Shown piece after piece: positions 18,223 through 27,711 of a stretch of 64,000 bases of DNA (position 1 is the stretch's first letter; each line of letters starts with the position of its first letter). The notes under the pieces were generated by a model, which saw only the letters and a program-made list of their open reading frames with translations, did not search any database and had not been told where the DNA came from. The DNA lies in assembly GCF_014638275.1 (NCBI RefSeq), contig NZ_BMFJ01000002.1, positions 744,001 to 808,000 of the forward strand. The letters run 5' to 3'. The position numbers and the translations under genes were made by a program. The DNA is from Primorskyibacter flagellatus. Lineage in GTDB: Bacteria > Pseudomonadota > Alphaproteobacteria > Rhodobacterales > Rhodobacteraceae.

Positions 18223-19446
18223 TCACGATGATGTGAGACGAAACCCCGCCACCAGTTCGACATGCGCCGACCAGCGGAACTGATCGACCACCGTGACCGG
18301 CCCCATCGCATAGCCCTCCGCTATCAGCTGCGCCGCGTCCCGGGCAAAGGTGACGGGGTTGCACGACACGTGCGCCACCACGGGCACCCGTGCGCGGGCG
18401 ATTTCGGCCACCTGTGCCTCTGCCCCGGCGCGGGGCGGGTCGATGACCACGGCGTCGACCTTTCTGAACTCGTCCGGCAGCAGCGGGTTGCGGAACAGGT
18501 CGCGGGTCAGCGTGCGGACCTGCTTGAGCCCCTGCGCCTCCCGCCAGCCCCGGTCGAGCGCGGCGGTCATCGCCGCGTCGCCCTCGACCGCCAGCACCTC
18601 CGCCCGCCGGGCGAGTGGCAGGGCAAAGGTGCCGACCCCGGCGAAAAGGTCCGCGATCCGCGCCGCGCCCCCGGTGATGCGTTCCACCTCGGCCAGCAGC
18701 GCCGCCTCCCCCTCCCGGGTCGCCTGCAGGAAGGCCCCGGGCGGCGGCGTCACGCGCGCCGGGCCGAAGACCTGCAGGGGCGGTCGGCGCATGGCGTGGG
18801 TCTCGCCGTCCCATGTCAGCCGCGCCAGGTCGTGCCGTTCGGCCAGGTCCGCCAGCGTGACCTCAAGCTCCCGGTCCATCGGTTTGCCGCCGGTGACCGC
18901 AATGTCCAGACCCGAATCCGACAGCGTCGCGGTGACCGAAAGCTCTCCCTTGCGCGATCCTCCGGTGACGGCCAGATCCTCTGCCACCCCGAGCGCCGGC
19001 ATCAGGTTGGGGTGCAGCAACTGGCAGGCCGGGATTTCGACGATGGTGCCCGAGGCGCGGCCGTGGAACCCCGCCAGCGCGCCCTTCTTGGTGCGCCGCG
19101 CCGACAGCGTCGCCCGGCGGCGGGACCGGGGCGGAGAGGTTTCGATCCCCGCGACCTCCGACTCTATCCCCTGCGCCAGAAGCGCCTGACGCACAACATC
19201 CGCCTTCCATCCCGCAACGAACCCGTCCGAGGCATGCTGCAACTGGCATCCCCCGCAGCTGCGGAAATGCCGGCAGGGGGCGGAAACGCGGTCGGCAGAG
19301 GGCCGGACGATGCGGATATCCTCTAGCCGGTCGCCGTCGACGGTTCCGGTGACGACCTCTCCGGGCAGGGTCATGGGGGCATAGACGGGGCCCGGCGCGA
19401 TGCCGTCGCCGTGGTGGCCAAGCCGCTGAATGGTGAATTCGCTCAT
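18223..19446 (-). CDS. 23S rRNA (uracil-C5)-methyltransferase, RumA/TrmA family
   Basis: 407-residue SAM-dependent RNA methyltransferase. The N-terminal part has the Fe-S cluster cysteines (CRHFRSCGGC, Cys 58, 64, 67, and a fourth in IPACQLL near 145). The C-terminal Rossmann domain has ADLFAGVGTF, DPPRAG and the catalytic Cys in VSCNP. The presence of the Fe-S motif points to RlmD (RumA, m5U1939) rather than TrmA, but RlmC-like specificity cannot be ruled out. The classical N-terminal TRAM domain is abbreviated. It lies 38 bases downstream of the ABC exporter gene on the same strand. Confidence 0.9.
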   Translation of the reverse strand: MSEFTIQRLGHHGDGIAPGPVYAPMTLPGEVVTGTVDGDRLEDIRIVRPSADRVSAPCRHFRSCGGCQLQHASDGFVAGWKADVVRQALLAQGIESEVAGIETSPPRSRRRATLSARRTKKGALAGFHGRASGTIVEIPACQLLHPNLMPALGVAEDLAVTGGSRKGELSVTATLSDSGLDIAVTGGKPMDRELEVTLADLAERHDLARLTWDGETHAMRRPPLQVFGPARVTPPPGAFLQATREGEAALLAEVERITGGAARIADLFAGVGTFALPLARRAEVLAVEGDAAMTAALDRGWREAQGLKQVRTLTRDLFRNPLLPDEFRKVDAVVIDPPRAGAEAQVAEIARARVPVVAHVSCNPVTFARDAAQLIAEGYAMGPVTVVDQFRWSAHVELVAGFRLTSS

Positions 19447-19484
19447 CCCCTGCCGATAGCCTGTCCGGGCGCGGCGGGCAAAGC

Positions 19485-21326
19485 CTATTCGGCGGCGTCG
19501 CGCGCCCCGAGGAACCCGCCGGACTGCCGCGACCAGTAGCGCGCGTAGAGCCCGTCCAGCGCCAGCAGTTCCTCGTGAGAGCCGAGTTCGACCACCCGCC
19601 CCTCGTCCAGGACCGCGATCCGGTCCATGTGGGAAATGGTCGACAGCCGGTGCGCGACGGCCAGCACCGTCTTGCCTTCCATCACCCGCTCCAGCGCGGT
19701 CTGGATAGAGGCCTCGACCTCTGAGTCGAGCGCGGAGGTCGCCTCGTCGAGCACCAGGATCGGTGCGTCCTTCAGGATGGCCCGCGCCAGCGCGATACGC
19801 TGACGCTGCCCGCCCGACAACTTCACGCCCCGTTCACCGAGCCGCGCGTCGTATCCTTCGTTGCCCAAATGATCGGCCAGCGTGCGGATGAACAGGTCGG
19901 CCTCGGCGCGGGAGGCGGCGTTGAACACCTCCTCCTCCGTCGCCTCGGGGTGGCCGTAGCGGATGTTGTCCATGGCCGACCGGTTGAACATCGCGGTTTC
20001 CTGCGTGACCATCCCTATCCGCCGGCGCAGGGAGTCCTGCGTGACCCCGGCGATGTCCTGCCCGTCGATCAGGATTCGACCCGATTCCGGCGCGTAGAGC
20101 CGCATGAGCAGCGCCACCAGCGTGGACTTCCCGGCACCGGAAGCCCCGACGATTCCCAGTTTCTCGCCCGGCCGGATGTCCAGCGTGATCCCCCGGATCC
20201 CGCCGACGTCGCGCCCGTAGGCGAAGGTCAGGTTGTCGAACTGAACCCGGCCTTCGGGCACGGCAAGCTCCGTCGCATCGGGCCGGTCGTCCAGCCGGAC
20301 CGGACGGGCGAGCGTGCGCATTCCGTCCTCGATTTCCCCGACGTTGGCCGAGATTCCCATGAGCGAGAAGCTGACCCATCCCGTCATCTGCGCCAGCCGG
20401 ATCGACACGGTCCCGGCGGCAACCACCCCGCCGATGGTGGCGGTGCCCGAGGACCAGAGCCAGAGGGCCCCGCCGACCAGCAGCACCGGCAGCACTCCTG
20501 CCAGCGTGAACAGGATGACCCGGAAACTGACCGCGACCCTGGCAAAGTCATAGGCCCGCTGGCGGAACTGCTCGATCGCCTTCAGGGCCACGCGGTCCTC
20601 GTGATCGGCATGGGCGAAAAGCTTCACCGTCTTGATGTTGGTAATCGTGTCTACCACCTGCCCCGACACCATAGCCCGCGCGGCCGCCCGCGCCTTGGAC
20701 CGGGCGCGGACACGGGGCAGGTAGTAGCGGATCAGCAGGACATAGGCGGTCATCCAGACCAGGAAGACCGCGACCAGCACCGGGTGAATGGTAAAGATCA
20801 GCGCCGCTGCGCCGAGGATGGAGGCGAAAGCGAAGACGATGGAGTTGATCGATTCCATCGCAACTTCGGTCATGGCCGAAGCGCTCTGCATCTGCTTTTG
20901 CGCAATCCGCCCGGCGAAGTCGTTGTCGAAATAGGTGACGGACTGACCAAGCGTCCAGCGATGCAGCCGGCTCAGCGTGAGGGAAAAGACGTTCGGCATG
21001 ATGAACAGCGTGTTGGTCGCCGAGCTCAGCCCCATCATCACGGGCCGCGCGATCACGAAGAAGGCAAAGGCCAGCAGGATCATGCTCAGGCTTTCGCCGG
21101 TAAAGGCGTTCTCGGGTCCCGCGGCGGTGGCCTTGTCGACCACGGCACCGAGGACCCAGGCCGATCCGATCTCGGCCACCCCGGCGATGACCGACAGGAT
21201 GCAGGCGGCGGAAATCACCGGCCAACCGCCGCGCAGAAGCCATCCGATATACGGCACGAGCGTCACCGGCGGCGGTCCGTCGGCGGGCTTGAAGGGGTCG
21301 ATGAAGCGTCTTGTGTCGAAAGGCAT
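19485..21326 (-). CDS. ABC exporter, fused permease and ATPase (MsbA/MDR type)
   Basis: 613-residue half-transporter: six membrane segments in about 30-330, then a nucleotide-binding domain with Walker A GASGAGKST, signature LSGGQRQR and Walker B ILVLDEATSALD. It should act as a homodimer in the inner membrane exporting a lipid, peptide or drug. Start at 21326 (MPF) chosen; the extension to 21383 has no ribosome site and would overlap the upstream gene. It is the last member of a same-strand run Hsp33 - Nudix - CCA enzyme - ABC exporter. The substrate is unknown. Confidence 0.92.
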   Translation of the reverse strand: MPFDTRRFIDPFKPADGPPPVTLVPYIGWLLRGGWPVISAACILSVIAGVAEIGSAWVLGAVVDKATAAGPENAFTGESLSMILLAFAFFVIARPVMMGLSSATNTLFIMPNVFSLTLSRLHRWTLGQSVTYFDNDFAGRIAQKQMQSASAMTEVAMESINSIVFAFASILGAAALIFTIHPVLVAVFLVWMTAYVLLIRYYLPRVRARSKARAAARAMVSGQVVDTITNIKTVKLFAHADHEDRVALKAIEQFRQRAYDFARVAVSFRVILFTLAGVLPVLLVGGALWLWSSGTATIGGVVAAGTVSIRLAQMTGWVSFSLMGISANVGEIEDGMRTLARPVRLDDRPDATELAVPEGRVQFDNLTFAYGRDVGGIRGITLDIRPGEKLGIVGASGAGKSTLVALLMRLYAPESGRILIDGQDIAGVTQDSLRRRIGMVTQETAMFNRSAMDNIRYGHPEATEEEVFNAASRAEADLFIRTLADHLGNEGYDARLGERGVKLSGGQRQRIALARAILKDAPILVLDEATSALDSEVEASIQTALERVMEGKTVLAVAHRLSTISHMDRIAVLDEGRVVELGSHEELLALDGLYARYWSRQSGGFLGARDAAE

Positions 21327-21375
21327 GGGGGACTCGCGGTCGGGCTCCGCAGAACCTAGCGCGGAACCGGGGCCT

Positions 21376-22530
21376 TCAACCATCCCCCTCGCCGCACAGC
21401 TGATCCCGCGTCAGTGCAAAGCCCGATGCAATCCAGCGGGTTTCCAGATGTCGGAGGCGTTCGCCAAGGTGCGCGCCCTTGTAGCGCGGCATCAGGTCCT
21501 TCGGTCTGACGGGAAAGCGGGCGCGGGCCCCCTTGGTAGCCAAGTCGAAATCCCGCACGGTCGGCGGCGTTTTCAGAAGCGCACCCCGCAGGAGGAGAAT
21601 GTCACCCGCCACCTCCGCTCCGACCCGGTAGCCAAGCTCACCCGGACTCATGCCGTTGCCGACACCGTCGATGAGCGTGTCGAGCGCCTTCGCCTCCGCC
21701 CTGGACAGCCGCAGCGCATCGGCAACCCCCGGGCCGCCCAGTACGGCGAGCCGGCGGATCCAGCTGACGGGCCGGTCGCCTTCCAGATGCACCAGCGGGG
21801 CGAGGGCACGGTCGTCAGCGCCCGGAAGAAGCTGCATCAACGCCCCGGTGGACCGCATCGCCGCCACGGCAGGCGCGGGATCGGGGGCGGAGAGCAGTTT
21901 GCGCATCTCTGCCCCGATGCGTTCGCGCGACAGGCGGGACAAACCGTCGGACCCGGCGGCGATGGCGGCCAGCGCCTCCGCATCCATGCCCGCCGCGGGA
22001 TCGCCGTACCAGGCATGAAACCGGAAGAAACGCAGGATCCGCAGGTGGTCCTCCGCGATCCGGGCCGCCGGGTCGCCGACAAACCGGACCCGCCGGGCGC
22101 GCAGGTCAGACAGCCCGCCAAGCGGATCGACCACCTCCCCTTCCGGTGTGGCGTACAGCGCATTCATGGTGAAATCCCGCCGCGCCGCATCCGTCGCCAC
22201 GTCGTCCGAAAACCGCACGACCGCATGCCGCCCGTCGGTTTCCACATCGGCGCGGAATGTCGTCACCTCATGGGCAAGGTCATGGGCGATGAGAGTCACT
22301 GTCCCGTGGTCGATGCCCGTCGGAACGGCGCGGATCCCCGCCTTCCGCGACAGGGCCACCACACGTTCGGGCCGTGCATCGGTGGCGATGTCGATATCCC
22401 CGACCGGACGGTCCAGAAGGGAATCCCGCACGCAACCCCCCACGAAAAGCGCCCGGTGGCCTGCACCGGTCAGCATCCCGCAGACAGCGCGCGTCCCCGG
22501 ATGATCCAGCCAGCCGCCCGTGATCTGCAT
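21376..22530 (-). CDS. CCA-adding / poly(A) polymerase family tRNA nucleotidyltransferase
   Basis: 384-residue class II nucleotidyltransferase. Seen: GGCVRDSLLDRPVGDIDIAT near 31-50 with the metal-binding Asp 45 and Asp 47, RRDFTMNALY for NTP selection and EDHLRILRFFRFHAWYG. It adds or repairs the 3' CCA of tRNA, although short alphaproteobacterial members can be A-adding or poly(A) enzymes. The ATG at 22530 overlaps the stop of the Nudix gene by one base, giving translational coupling. Sits between Nudix hydrolase and ABC exporter genes. Confidence 0.9.
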   Translation of the reverse strand: MQITGGWLDHPGTRAVCGMLTGAGHRALFVGGCVRDSLLDRPVGDIDIATDARPERVVALSRKAGIRAVPTGIDHGTVTLIAHDLAHEVTTFRADVETDGRHAVVRFSDDVATDAARRDFTMNALYATPEGEVVDPLGGLSDLRARRVRFVGDPAARIAEDHLRILRFFRFHAWYGDPAAGMDAEALAAIAAGSDGLSRLSRERIGAEMRKLLSAPDPAPAVAAMRSTGALMQLLPGADDRALAPLVHLEGDRPVSWIRRLAVLGGPGVADALRLSRAEAKALDTLIDGVGNGMSPGELGYRVGAEVAGDILLLRGALLKTPPTVRDFDLATKGARARFPVRPKDLMPRYKGAHLGERLRHLETRWIASGFALTRDQLCGEGDG

Positions 22531-23132
22531 CAGCCGAGCCGTCCGGCCAGCACCCGGCAGATACGCGCAGTGGCGCCCCATATGTAGTAGGGGCCCCAGG
22601 GCACCGTGAAATAGTGCCTGATCCGTCCCTGCCAGCGCCGCCCCTGGACCGAATAGTTCGCAGGGTCGAGAAGGTGGGACAGCGGCACTTCGAACACCTC
22701 TTCCACCTCGCCCGGTTCCGGCACCTTCACGAAGTCGCCTGTGATCCGCGCCACCACGGGCACCACCCGGAACACACTGACCGTCTCATGCGCGGGCAGA
22801 GTGCCCAGCACCTCGACCAGACCGCGTGGCAGGCCGATCTCCTCTTCCGCTTCGCGGATCGCGGCGGCGGTTTCGTCCGCGTCGCCGGGATCGACCTTGC
22901 CTCCGGGAAAGGCGATCTGGCCCGGATGGTGGGTCAGGTGAGACGTCCGCTTTGTCAGCACGACATGGATCTCTCCGCCCCGCTCCACCAGCGGAACCAG
23001 CACCCCGGCGGGTCGAAGCTGATCGGGCGGCAGGATCCCCTGCCGCCCGTTCAGGTCGAAATCCGACGACCCCTCGCCCGGACCGGCAAGGGCCGCACGG
23101 ATCCGGTCATAGCTCTCGGGCTCAGCTTTCAC
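22530..23132 (-). CDS. CoA pyrophosphohydrolase-type Nudix enzyme
   Basis: 200-residue Nudix hydrolase with the Nudix box GGKVDPGD ... REAEEEIGL, immediately preceded by the CoA-specific element LTKRTSHLTHHPGQIAFPGG. This points to hydrolysis of coenzyme A or acyl-CoA to 3',5'-ADP and phosphopantetheine derivatives (NudL-like). The start is GTG at 23132, inside the last codons of hslO (11-base overlap), and the stop overlaps the next gene, so the three are translated as a unit. Confidence 0.9.
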   Translation of the reverse strand: MKAEPESYDRIRAALAGPGEGSSDFDLNGRQGILPPDQLRPAGVLVPLVERGGEIHVVLTKRTSHLTHHPGQIAFPGGKVDPGDADETAAAIREAEEEIGLPRGLVEVLGTLPAHETVSVFRVVPVVARITGDFVKVPEPGEVEEVFEVPLSHLLDPANYSVQGRRWQGRIRHYFTVPWGPYYIWGATARICRVLAGRLG

Positions 23133-24114
23133 CCGGGTCCTCCGCCTCGAACCCGACGGTTTTCGGATCCATGACGTAATGCGCGCCGCAGTACTGACAG
23201 TCCGCCGTCACGGTGCCTTCGTCCGTCGTCATCTTCTCGATGTCCTTGGCCGAGTAGATCGACAGCGACTGCCGCACCTTGTCCTCGGAACAGGAACAGC
23301 CGAAACGCACGGGCTGCGCATCGAACACCCGCGGCTGTTCCTCGTGGAACAGGCGCACCAGAAGGTCGGTCGGCGCAACGCTCGGCCCGATCAGTTCAAG
23401 CGCCTCCACCGTATCGAGGTGGAAGTTCACGCGGTTCCAGTTCTCTTCCTCGTCCCCCTGCACGAGGTCCGAGGCGGCGAGCAGTCCGCCTTCGCCCGAC
23501 CCGCCCTCACCGGTGACATGCGGGCTGGCCTTGGGCATGACCTGAAGCATGACGCCCCCTGCGCGCCAGTGCTCCACGCCCCCGGCCTCCGTCGACTTGC
23601 CGAAGGACAGGGAAAACCGGGTCGGCAGCTGTTCGGACTGCGCGAAATAGGCCTCTGCACAGGACATCAGCGACCCGCCGGTCAGCGGCGTGATCCCCTG
23701 GTAGGGCTGCGTCCCCTGCCCCTGGTCGAGCATGATGGCAAAATACCCCTCGCCGACCTGATCCATCGGTGCCCCGTCGGTCAGCCGGTCGCGGTCAAAG
23801 CTGGCATAGGCGCGGATGCGTGCCGGTTCGCCGTCTTTCTCGGGTCCGTAGTAATCCGTCGCGATCATCCGCACCGGCCCCTTGGACTGCACCTGAAGCT
23901 GCAGCTTCCAGCGCAGCTTGATCGTCTGTCCGATGAGAGCGGTCAGCAGCGCCATCTCCGCGACCAACGCCTCGACCTGTGCCGGATAGTCGTGCTGCGA
24001 CAGGATCCCTTGGAGCACGCCGTCCAGCCGGGCCACCCGCCCGCGCACGTCCGACATGTCGAGCTGGAACGGCAGGACGGTATCGTCCCAGGCCAGTTTC
24101 GATCCTAGAGTCAT
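23122..24114 (-). CDS. hslO: Redox-regulated chaperone Hsp33
   Basis: 330-residue Hsp33. The redox zinc switch is complete: CSC at 273-275 and CQYC at 306-309. Oxidation of these cysteines releases zinc and activates the holdase that protects unfolding proteins during oxidative heat stress. Start at 24114 follows AAGGAAAC. It is slightly longer than the E. coli protein because of an insertion around the middle (GEGGSGEGG). Upstream on its strand, CTTGTAT (24179-24185) and CCCATAG (24159-24165) with 13 bases between resemble an RpoH promoter. First gene of a coupled operon. Confidence 0.95.
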   Translation of the reverse strand: MTLGSKLAWDDTVLPFQLDMSDVRGRVARLDGVLQGILSQHDYPAQVEALVAEMALLTALIGQTIKLRWKLQLQVQSKGPVRMIATDYYGPEKDGEPARIRAYASFDRDRLTDGAPMDQVGEGYFAIMLDQGQGTQPYQGITPLTGGSLMSCAEAYFAQSEQLPTRFSLSFGKSTEAGGVEHWRAGGVMLQVMPKASPHVTGEGGSGEGGLLAASDLVQGDEEENWNRVNFHLDTVEALELIGPSVAPTDLLVRLFHEEQPRVFDAQPVRFGCSCSEDKVRQSLSIYSAKDIEKMTTDEGTVTADCQYCGAHYVMDPKTVGFEAEDPGES

Positions 24115-24158
24115 GGGGTTTCCTTCCGCGCCTGTACTTGGCATATCTTGGCCGTCAC

Positions 24159-24185
24159 CTATGGGCAAGAACGCCGGGATACAAG
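24159..24185 (-). promoter_or_regulatory. Possible RpoH-type promoter of hslO
   Basis: On the minus strand CTTGTAT (-35) and CCCATAG (-10) are 13 bases apart, near the heat-shock consensus CTTGAAA / CCCCATNT. A sigma-70 reading (TTGCCC, 17 bases, TATGCC) is also possible in the same segment, so the assignment is tentative. Confidence 0.35.
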
Positions 24186-24197
24186 GCAGGGGTCAGG

Positions 24198-24632
24198 ATG
24201 AGACGCTACGGAGACAGCCCCGACCCCGCCCGCCGCTACGAAACCCGGCACGGAGTCTACGCGATCCTGCCGCGCGACGGCGCGCTTCTCCTGACCCATC
24301 AGAGCGAGCCGGAGCCGGAATTCCAGCTGCCCGGCGGCGGTATCGATCCCGGTGAATCCCCCCTGCGCGCCCTGCATCGCGAGGTGTTCGAGGAAACCGG
24401 ATGGGCCATCGCCGCCCCGCGCCGCATCGCCGTCTTCCGCCGCTTCACCTACATGCCGGAATACGACAAGTGGGCCGACAAGATCTGCGCGATGTACCTC
24501 GCCCGCCCCGTCCGCCCGCACGGCCCGCCGCGCGAACCGGGACATGCCGCGATCTGGACCCCGGCCGACCTCGCCGCAGACCTGATCGCCGATCCCGGCA
24601 GCGTCGGAGTCCTCCGCCAGCTGACCGGCTGA
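24198..24632 (+). CDS. Nudix hydrolase
   Basis: 144-residue Nudix protein with the box GGGIDPGE ... REVFEETGW, all catalytic Glu residues in place. The start chosen (24198) follows CAGGGG and is the first ATG in the gap; the upstream extension overlaps hslO on the other strand and is antisense. Divergent from hslO and convergent, three bases apart, with the response regulator/phosphatase gene. The substrate (a nucleotide diphosphate derivative or diadenosine polyphosphate) cannot be assigned. Confidence 0.87.
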   Translation: MRRYGDSPDPARRYETRHGVYAILPRDGALLLTHQSEPEPEFQLPGGGIDPGESPLRALHREVFEETGWAIAAPRRIAVFRRFTYMPEYDKWADKICAMYLARPVRPHGPPREPGHAAIWTPADLAADLIADPGSVGVLRQLTG

Positions 24633-24635
24633 GCG

Positions 24636-25907
24636 CTATCCGGGATACTCCAGCAGGATCGCGGAAATGTCGTCGTCGAACCGCGCCTCCCCCCGGCGCT
24701 GCGACAGGCTCCAGACCAGCGACTCGAGAAACCCGGTCCCCTCAGATCCCCGCAGGTCGGCGATCAGGCGGATCACCTCTTCCTCCGTCATCATGGTGCC
24801 GCTTTCGTCCAGGCATTCGGTCACCCCGTCCGACATCAGCAGCAGCCGGTCCCCGGGGTTGAGCCGGTCTTCCACAAGGTCGAACTGCGCCTGTTCGACC
24901 AGACCGACAGGAAACCCGCCCCCGCCGATGACGTCGATCCCCCCCGTCGACCGCTGGATCATCGGATGCGGATGCCCCGCCTGGACCAGCCGGACATGTC
25001 CCGACCGGAAATCGACCTCTGCGAGGGCGAGGGTGAAGTAATGCGTGCTGCCCAGATCCCGCAGCACGATGTCGTTCAGCTGCGCGGCGATCCGGTCCGG
25101 CGGCACGGCGGCGTGAAAGGCCCCGCCCCGGCTGATCAGCCCGATGTTCTGGTTGGGAACGGAGGAGGACAGGAACCCCGCCAGCCGCGCCGTCATCAAC
25201 GCGGAGCTGATGCCATGCCCCGACACGTCGAGAGAAAAGATCGCGATCCGGTCCGGACCCACCCGGTAATGCCCCACGAGGTCCCCGCCGACACGGTTGG
25301 CGGACTTGAGGATCTGGGACACCTGCGCCGGTCCGAAGTCCACCCGCCTTTCGCGGATCAGGGATTGCTGCAGCTTCTTCGCCTCGACCAGATCCGCGTC
25401 GATGGAATCGTACAGCCCCTGCAATTCACCAAGGGTTTCCTCGATCACGCGGTTTTTGAGCGTCAGCTCACGGTGCATGTCGTGGATGCGTTCGCCCGCA
25501 GTCAGCCGCGCGCGCAGTTCACCGCTGTTCACCGGCTTGGTCAGGAAATCGTCCGCCCCGCTGCCGAGGCCAAGCGCCACGTCCACCTTGTCCGCCTTCG
25601 ACGTCAGCAGGATGAAATAGCCGTACTGCGCCTTTGGCATGTCCCGAAAGACGCGGCAGAATTCCGGCCCGCTCATCCCCGGCATCATCCAGTCGGAAAT
25701 GACAATGTCGGGCGGTGCGGTCTGGCAGATCGTCAGCGCAGCCTCGGCCGATTCGGCTTCGGTCACGTCGTAGTCCCAGCGGGACAGCGTGGCGGCCAGG
25801 ACCCGGCGCTGCATCGCGCTGTCATCGACGACCAGCACGCGCGGACGGACATGGCTGTCCCTGCCGGGGTCGGGCCCCTGCCTGTCTGTCTGCATCGCGC
25901 GGGTCAT
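24636..25907 (-). CDS. Response regulator with SpoIIE-type PP2C phosphatase output
   Basis: 423-residue two-domain signalling protein. Residues about 22-140 form a receiver domain with the phospho-acceptor Asp 72 in ISDWMMPG, Thr/Ser in LLTSK and Lys 124 in TKPV. A coiled linker with DLVEAKKLQQSLIRERR leads to a PP2C/SpoIIE serine phosphatase domain (about 200-420) with GDLVGHYRVG, LDVSGHGISSALMT and MSDGVTE, the metal-binding Asp residues being present. Such proteins dephosphorylate anti-sigma-factor antagonists. A divergent Hpt gene lies 133 bases away and may feed phosphate to it. No STAS or anti-sigma kinase gene is nearby. Confidence 0.92.
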   Translation of the reverse strand: MTRAMQTDRQGPDPGRDSHVRPRVLVVDDSAMQRRVLAATLSRWDYDVTEAESAEAALTICQTAPPDIVISDWMMPGMSGPEFCRVFRDMPKAQYGYFILLTSKADKVDVALGLGSGADDFLTKPVNSGELRARLTAGERIHDMHRELTLKNRVIEETLGELQGLYDSIDADLVEAKKLQQSLIRERRVDFGPAQVSQILKSANRVGGDLVGHYRVGPDRIAIFSLDVSGHGISSALMTARLAGFLSSSVPNQNIGLISRGGAFHAAVPPDRIAAQLNDIVLRDLGSTHYFTLALAEVDFRSGHVRLVQAGHPHPMIQRSTGGIDVIGGGGFPVGLVEQAQFDLVEDRLNPGDRLLLMSDGVTECLDESGTMMTEEEVIRLIADLRGSEGTGFLESLVWSLSQRRGEARFDDDISAILLEYPG

Positions 25908-26040
25908 CTGCCTGCCTGTTCCGGATACCCCTCGCTACCCGACACCGGTCTAACAGCGCGTTAACCGCACCCCGGAGTCCGATTCAGATTTCCGAAATTC
26001 GTTCACGTTATGGTCCCGTCACGGCGGAGGCGCGAAACGC

Positions 26041-26364
26041 ATGATCGACTGGACCAAGGTGACGGAACTGGCTGACGACATCGGCCACGACAGCCTGGAG
26101 GAGGTGCTGGACCTGTTCCTTCAGGATGTCGAAACCGCGATGCAGACCATCGCTCTGGCCGAAGATCTCGAAGCCGCGCTGCACTTCGTGAAGGGCTGCG
26201 CGCTGAATCTGGGCTTCGCCGCCTTCGCCGACCTCTGTTCGGAGGGTGAGGCGCGCGCCGCCCGTGGCGATCCCGACAGCGTGGACATCGCCGGGCTCGC
26301 TCGGGCCTATCGCGAAAGCCGCGACCTGTTCCTGTCCGAATACCGCGCTCGGCTGGCCGCGTGA
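26041..26364 (+). CDS. Hpt (histidine phosphotransfer) domain protein
   Basis: 107-residue single-domain protein that fits a four-helix Hpt bundle. The phosphorylatable His is residue 48 in HFVKG, the classical HxxKG signature, followed by ALNLGF. Start behind GGAGGCGCGAAACGC. It diverges from the receiver-PP2C gene, which lacks any kinase next to it, so the pair plausibly forms the end of a phosphorelay whose hybrid kinase is elsewhere. Ends six bases before the convergent ilvA gene. Confidence 0.87.
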   Translation: MIDWTKVTELADDIGHDSLEEVLDLFLQDVETAMQTIALAEDLEAALHFVKGCALNLGFAAFADLCSEGEARAARGDPDSVDIAGLARAYRESRDLFLSEYRARLAA

Positions 26365-26370
26365 AACGGC

Positions 26371-27606
26371 CTAGATAAGGAATTCCGCAAGAATGGTGTC
26401 CTGGGTAATGTCGCGATACACGAACCCGTTCTCGTCCAGCCGCTGCCTGAGCCCGTCGAAATCGCTGGCCTTCCCCGCCTCGATCCCGATCAGAACCGAC
26501 CCGAAGTTGCGCGCGGATTTCTTGAGGTATTCGAACCGCGCGATGTCATCCTCCGGCCCTAGCAGGTTGAGGAACTCCTTCAGCGCGCCAGGCCGCTGCG
26601 GCAGCCTCAGGATGAAATATTTCTTCACCCCGGAATAACGCTGCGCCCGCTCCTTCACCTCCGGCAGGCGTTCGAAATCGAAATTGCCGCCGGACGTGAT
26701 GCAGATCACCCGCTTGCCCCGGATCTCGTCGCGCAGCGCGCCGAGCGCGTCGACCGCCAGCGCCCCCGCCGGTTCCAGAACGATGCCCTCGATGTTCAGC
26801 ATCTCCAGCATGGTGATGCAGATCCGGTCCTCCGGCGCCGAAAGCACGTCGTCCCGCGCGATCCCCTCCAGCCGCGCCCAGGGCCGCGCGCCGATCCGCG
26901 CCACCGCCGCCCCGTCGACAAAGCTGTCCACCTTGTTCAGCGTCACCGGCGATCCGTTGTCCACCGCCGCCGCCAGCGACATGCCCCCCGCCGGCTCCAC
27001 GAATTTCAGACCCTGTTGCGGGCCGAAATAGCTCCGGATCCCTGCCGACAGCCCGCCGCCGCCGACCGGCAGCACGATCAGGTCCGCGCCCTCCGGCATC
27101 TCCGCCTCGATCTCCGCGCCGATGCTGGCCTGGCCAAGTATGACGTCCTCGTCGTCGAACGGGGCAAGGAAATGCCCGCCCGCTTCGGCACAGAAGGTCT
27201 GCGCCTCGGCCAGCGTGTCGTCGAAATAGTCGCCGATCAGCCGGATCTCCACGAAATCCGCACCGAAGATCCGCGTCTTCTCGATCTTCTGCTGCGGCGT
27301 CGTAACCGGCATGAAGATCACGCCCTTCACGCCGAAATGCCGGCACATGTAGGCCACGCCCTGCGCATGGTTGCCCGCGCTCGCACAGACGAACAGCTCC
27401 GCCCCCTGCGCCCGCCGCATCGCATTGAACGCGCCGCGCAGCTTGTAGGACCGGACCGGGGACAGATCCTCCCGCTTCAGCCAGATGTCCGCACCGTACA
27501 TCTTGCTCAGATGATCGTTGCGCATCAGAGGTGTGGCCGGAAACACCGCCCGCATCGCCACCATCGCCGCACGGGCCCGGTCCCGGAAGTCTTCGAGTTC
27601 GCTCAT
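26371..27606 (-). CDS. ilvA: Threonine ammonia-lyase (threonine dehydratase)
   Basis: 411-residue PLP enzyme converting threonine to 2-oxobutanoate, the entry to isoleucine synthesis. PLP Lys 55 in SYKLRGAF, the [10 protein letters not shown] loop for substrate and the glycine-rich [10 protein letters not shown] for the PLP phosphate are visible. A C-terminal ACT-like domain (about 330-411) fits a regulated, shorter IlvA with one ACT module rather than the two in E. coli. Divergent from argG with about 105 bases between; both are amino-acid synthesis genes but of separate pathways. Confidence 0.94.
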   Translation of the reverse strand: MSELEDFRDRARAAMVAMRAVFPATPLMRNDHLSKMYGADIWLKREDLSPVRSYKLRGAFNAMRRAQGAELFVCASAGNHAQGVAYMCRHFGVKGVIFMPVTTPQQKIEKTRIFGADFVEIRLIGDYFDDTLAEAQTFCAEAGGHFLAPFDDEDVILGQASIGAEIEAEMPEGADLIVLPVGGGGLSAGIRSYFGPQQGLKFVEPAGGMSLAAAVDNGSPVTLNKVDSFVDGAAVARIGARPWARLEGIARDDVLSAPEDRICITMLEMLNIEGIVLEPAGALAVDALGALRDEIRGKRVICITSGGNFDFERLPEVKERAQRYSGVKKYFILRLPQRPGALKEFLNLLGPEDDIARFEYLKKSARNFGSVLIGIEAGKASDFDGLRQRLDENGFVYRDITQDTILAEFLI

Positions 27607-27711
27607 CCCCCGTCTCTGCCCCGCGCCGCGCCTGCGGGCAAGGGGGCGCGACCTTGTATGGACGCGAAAAACCCGCTATCGCCTCGCCCGACTGCTAAGA
27701 GGGATCACCAC

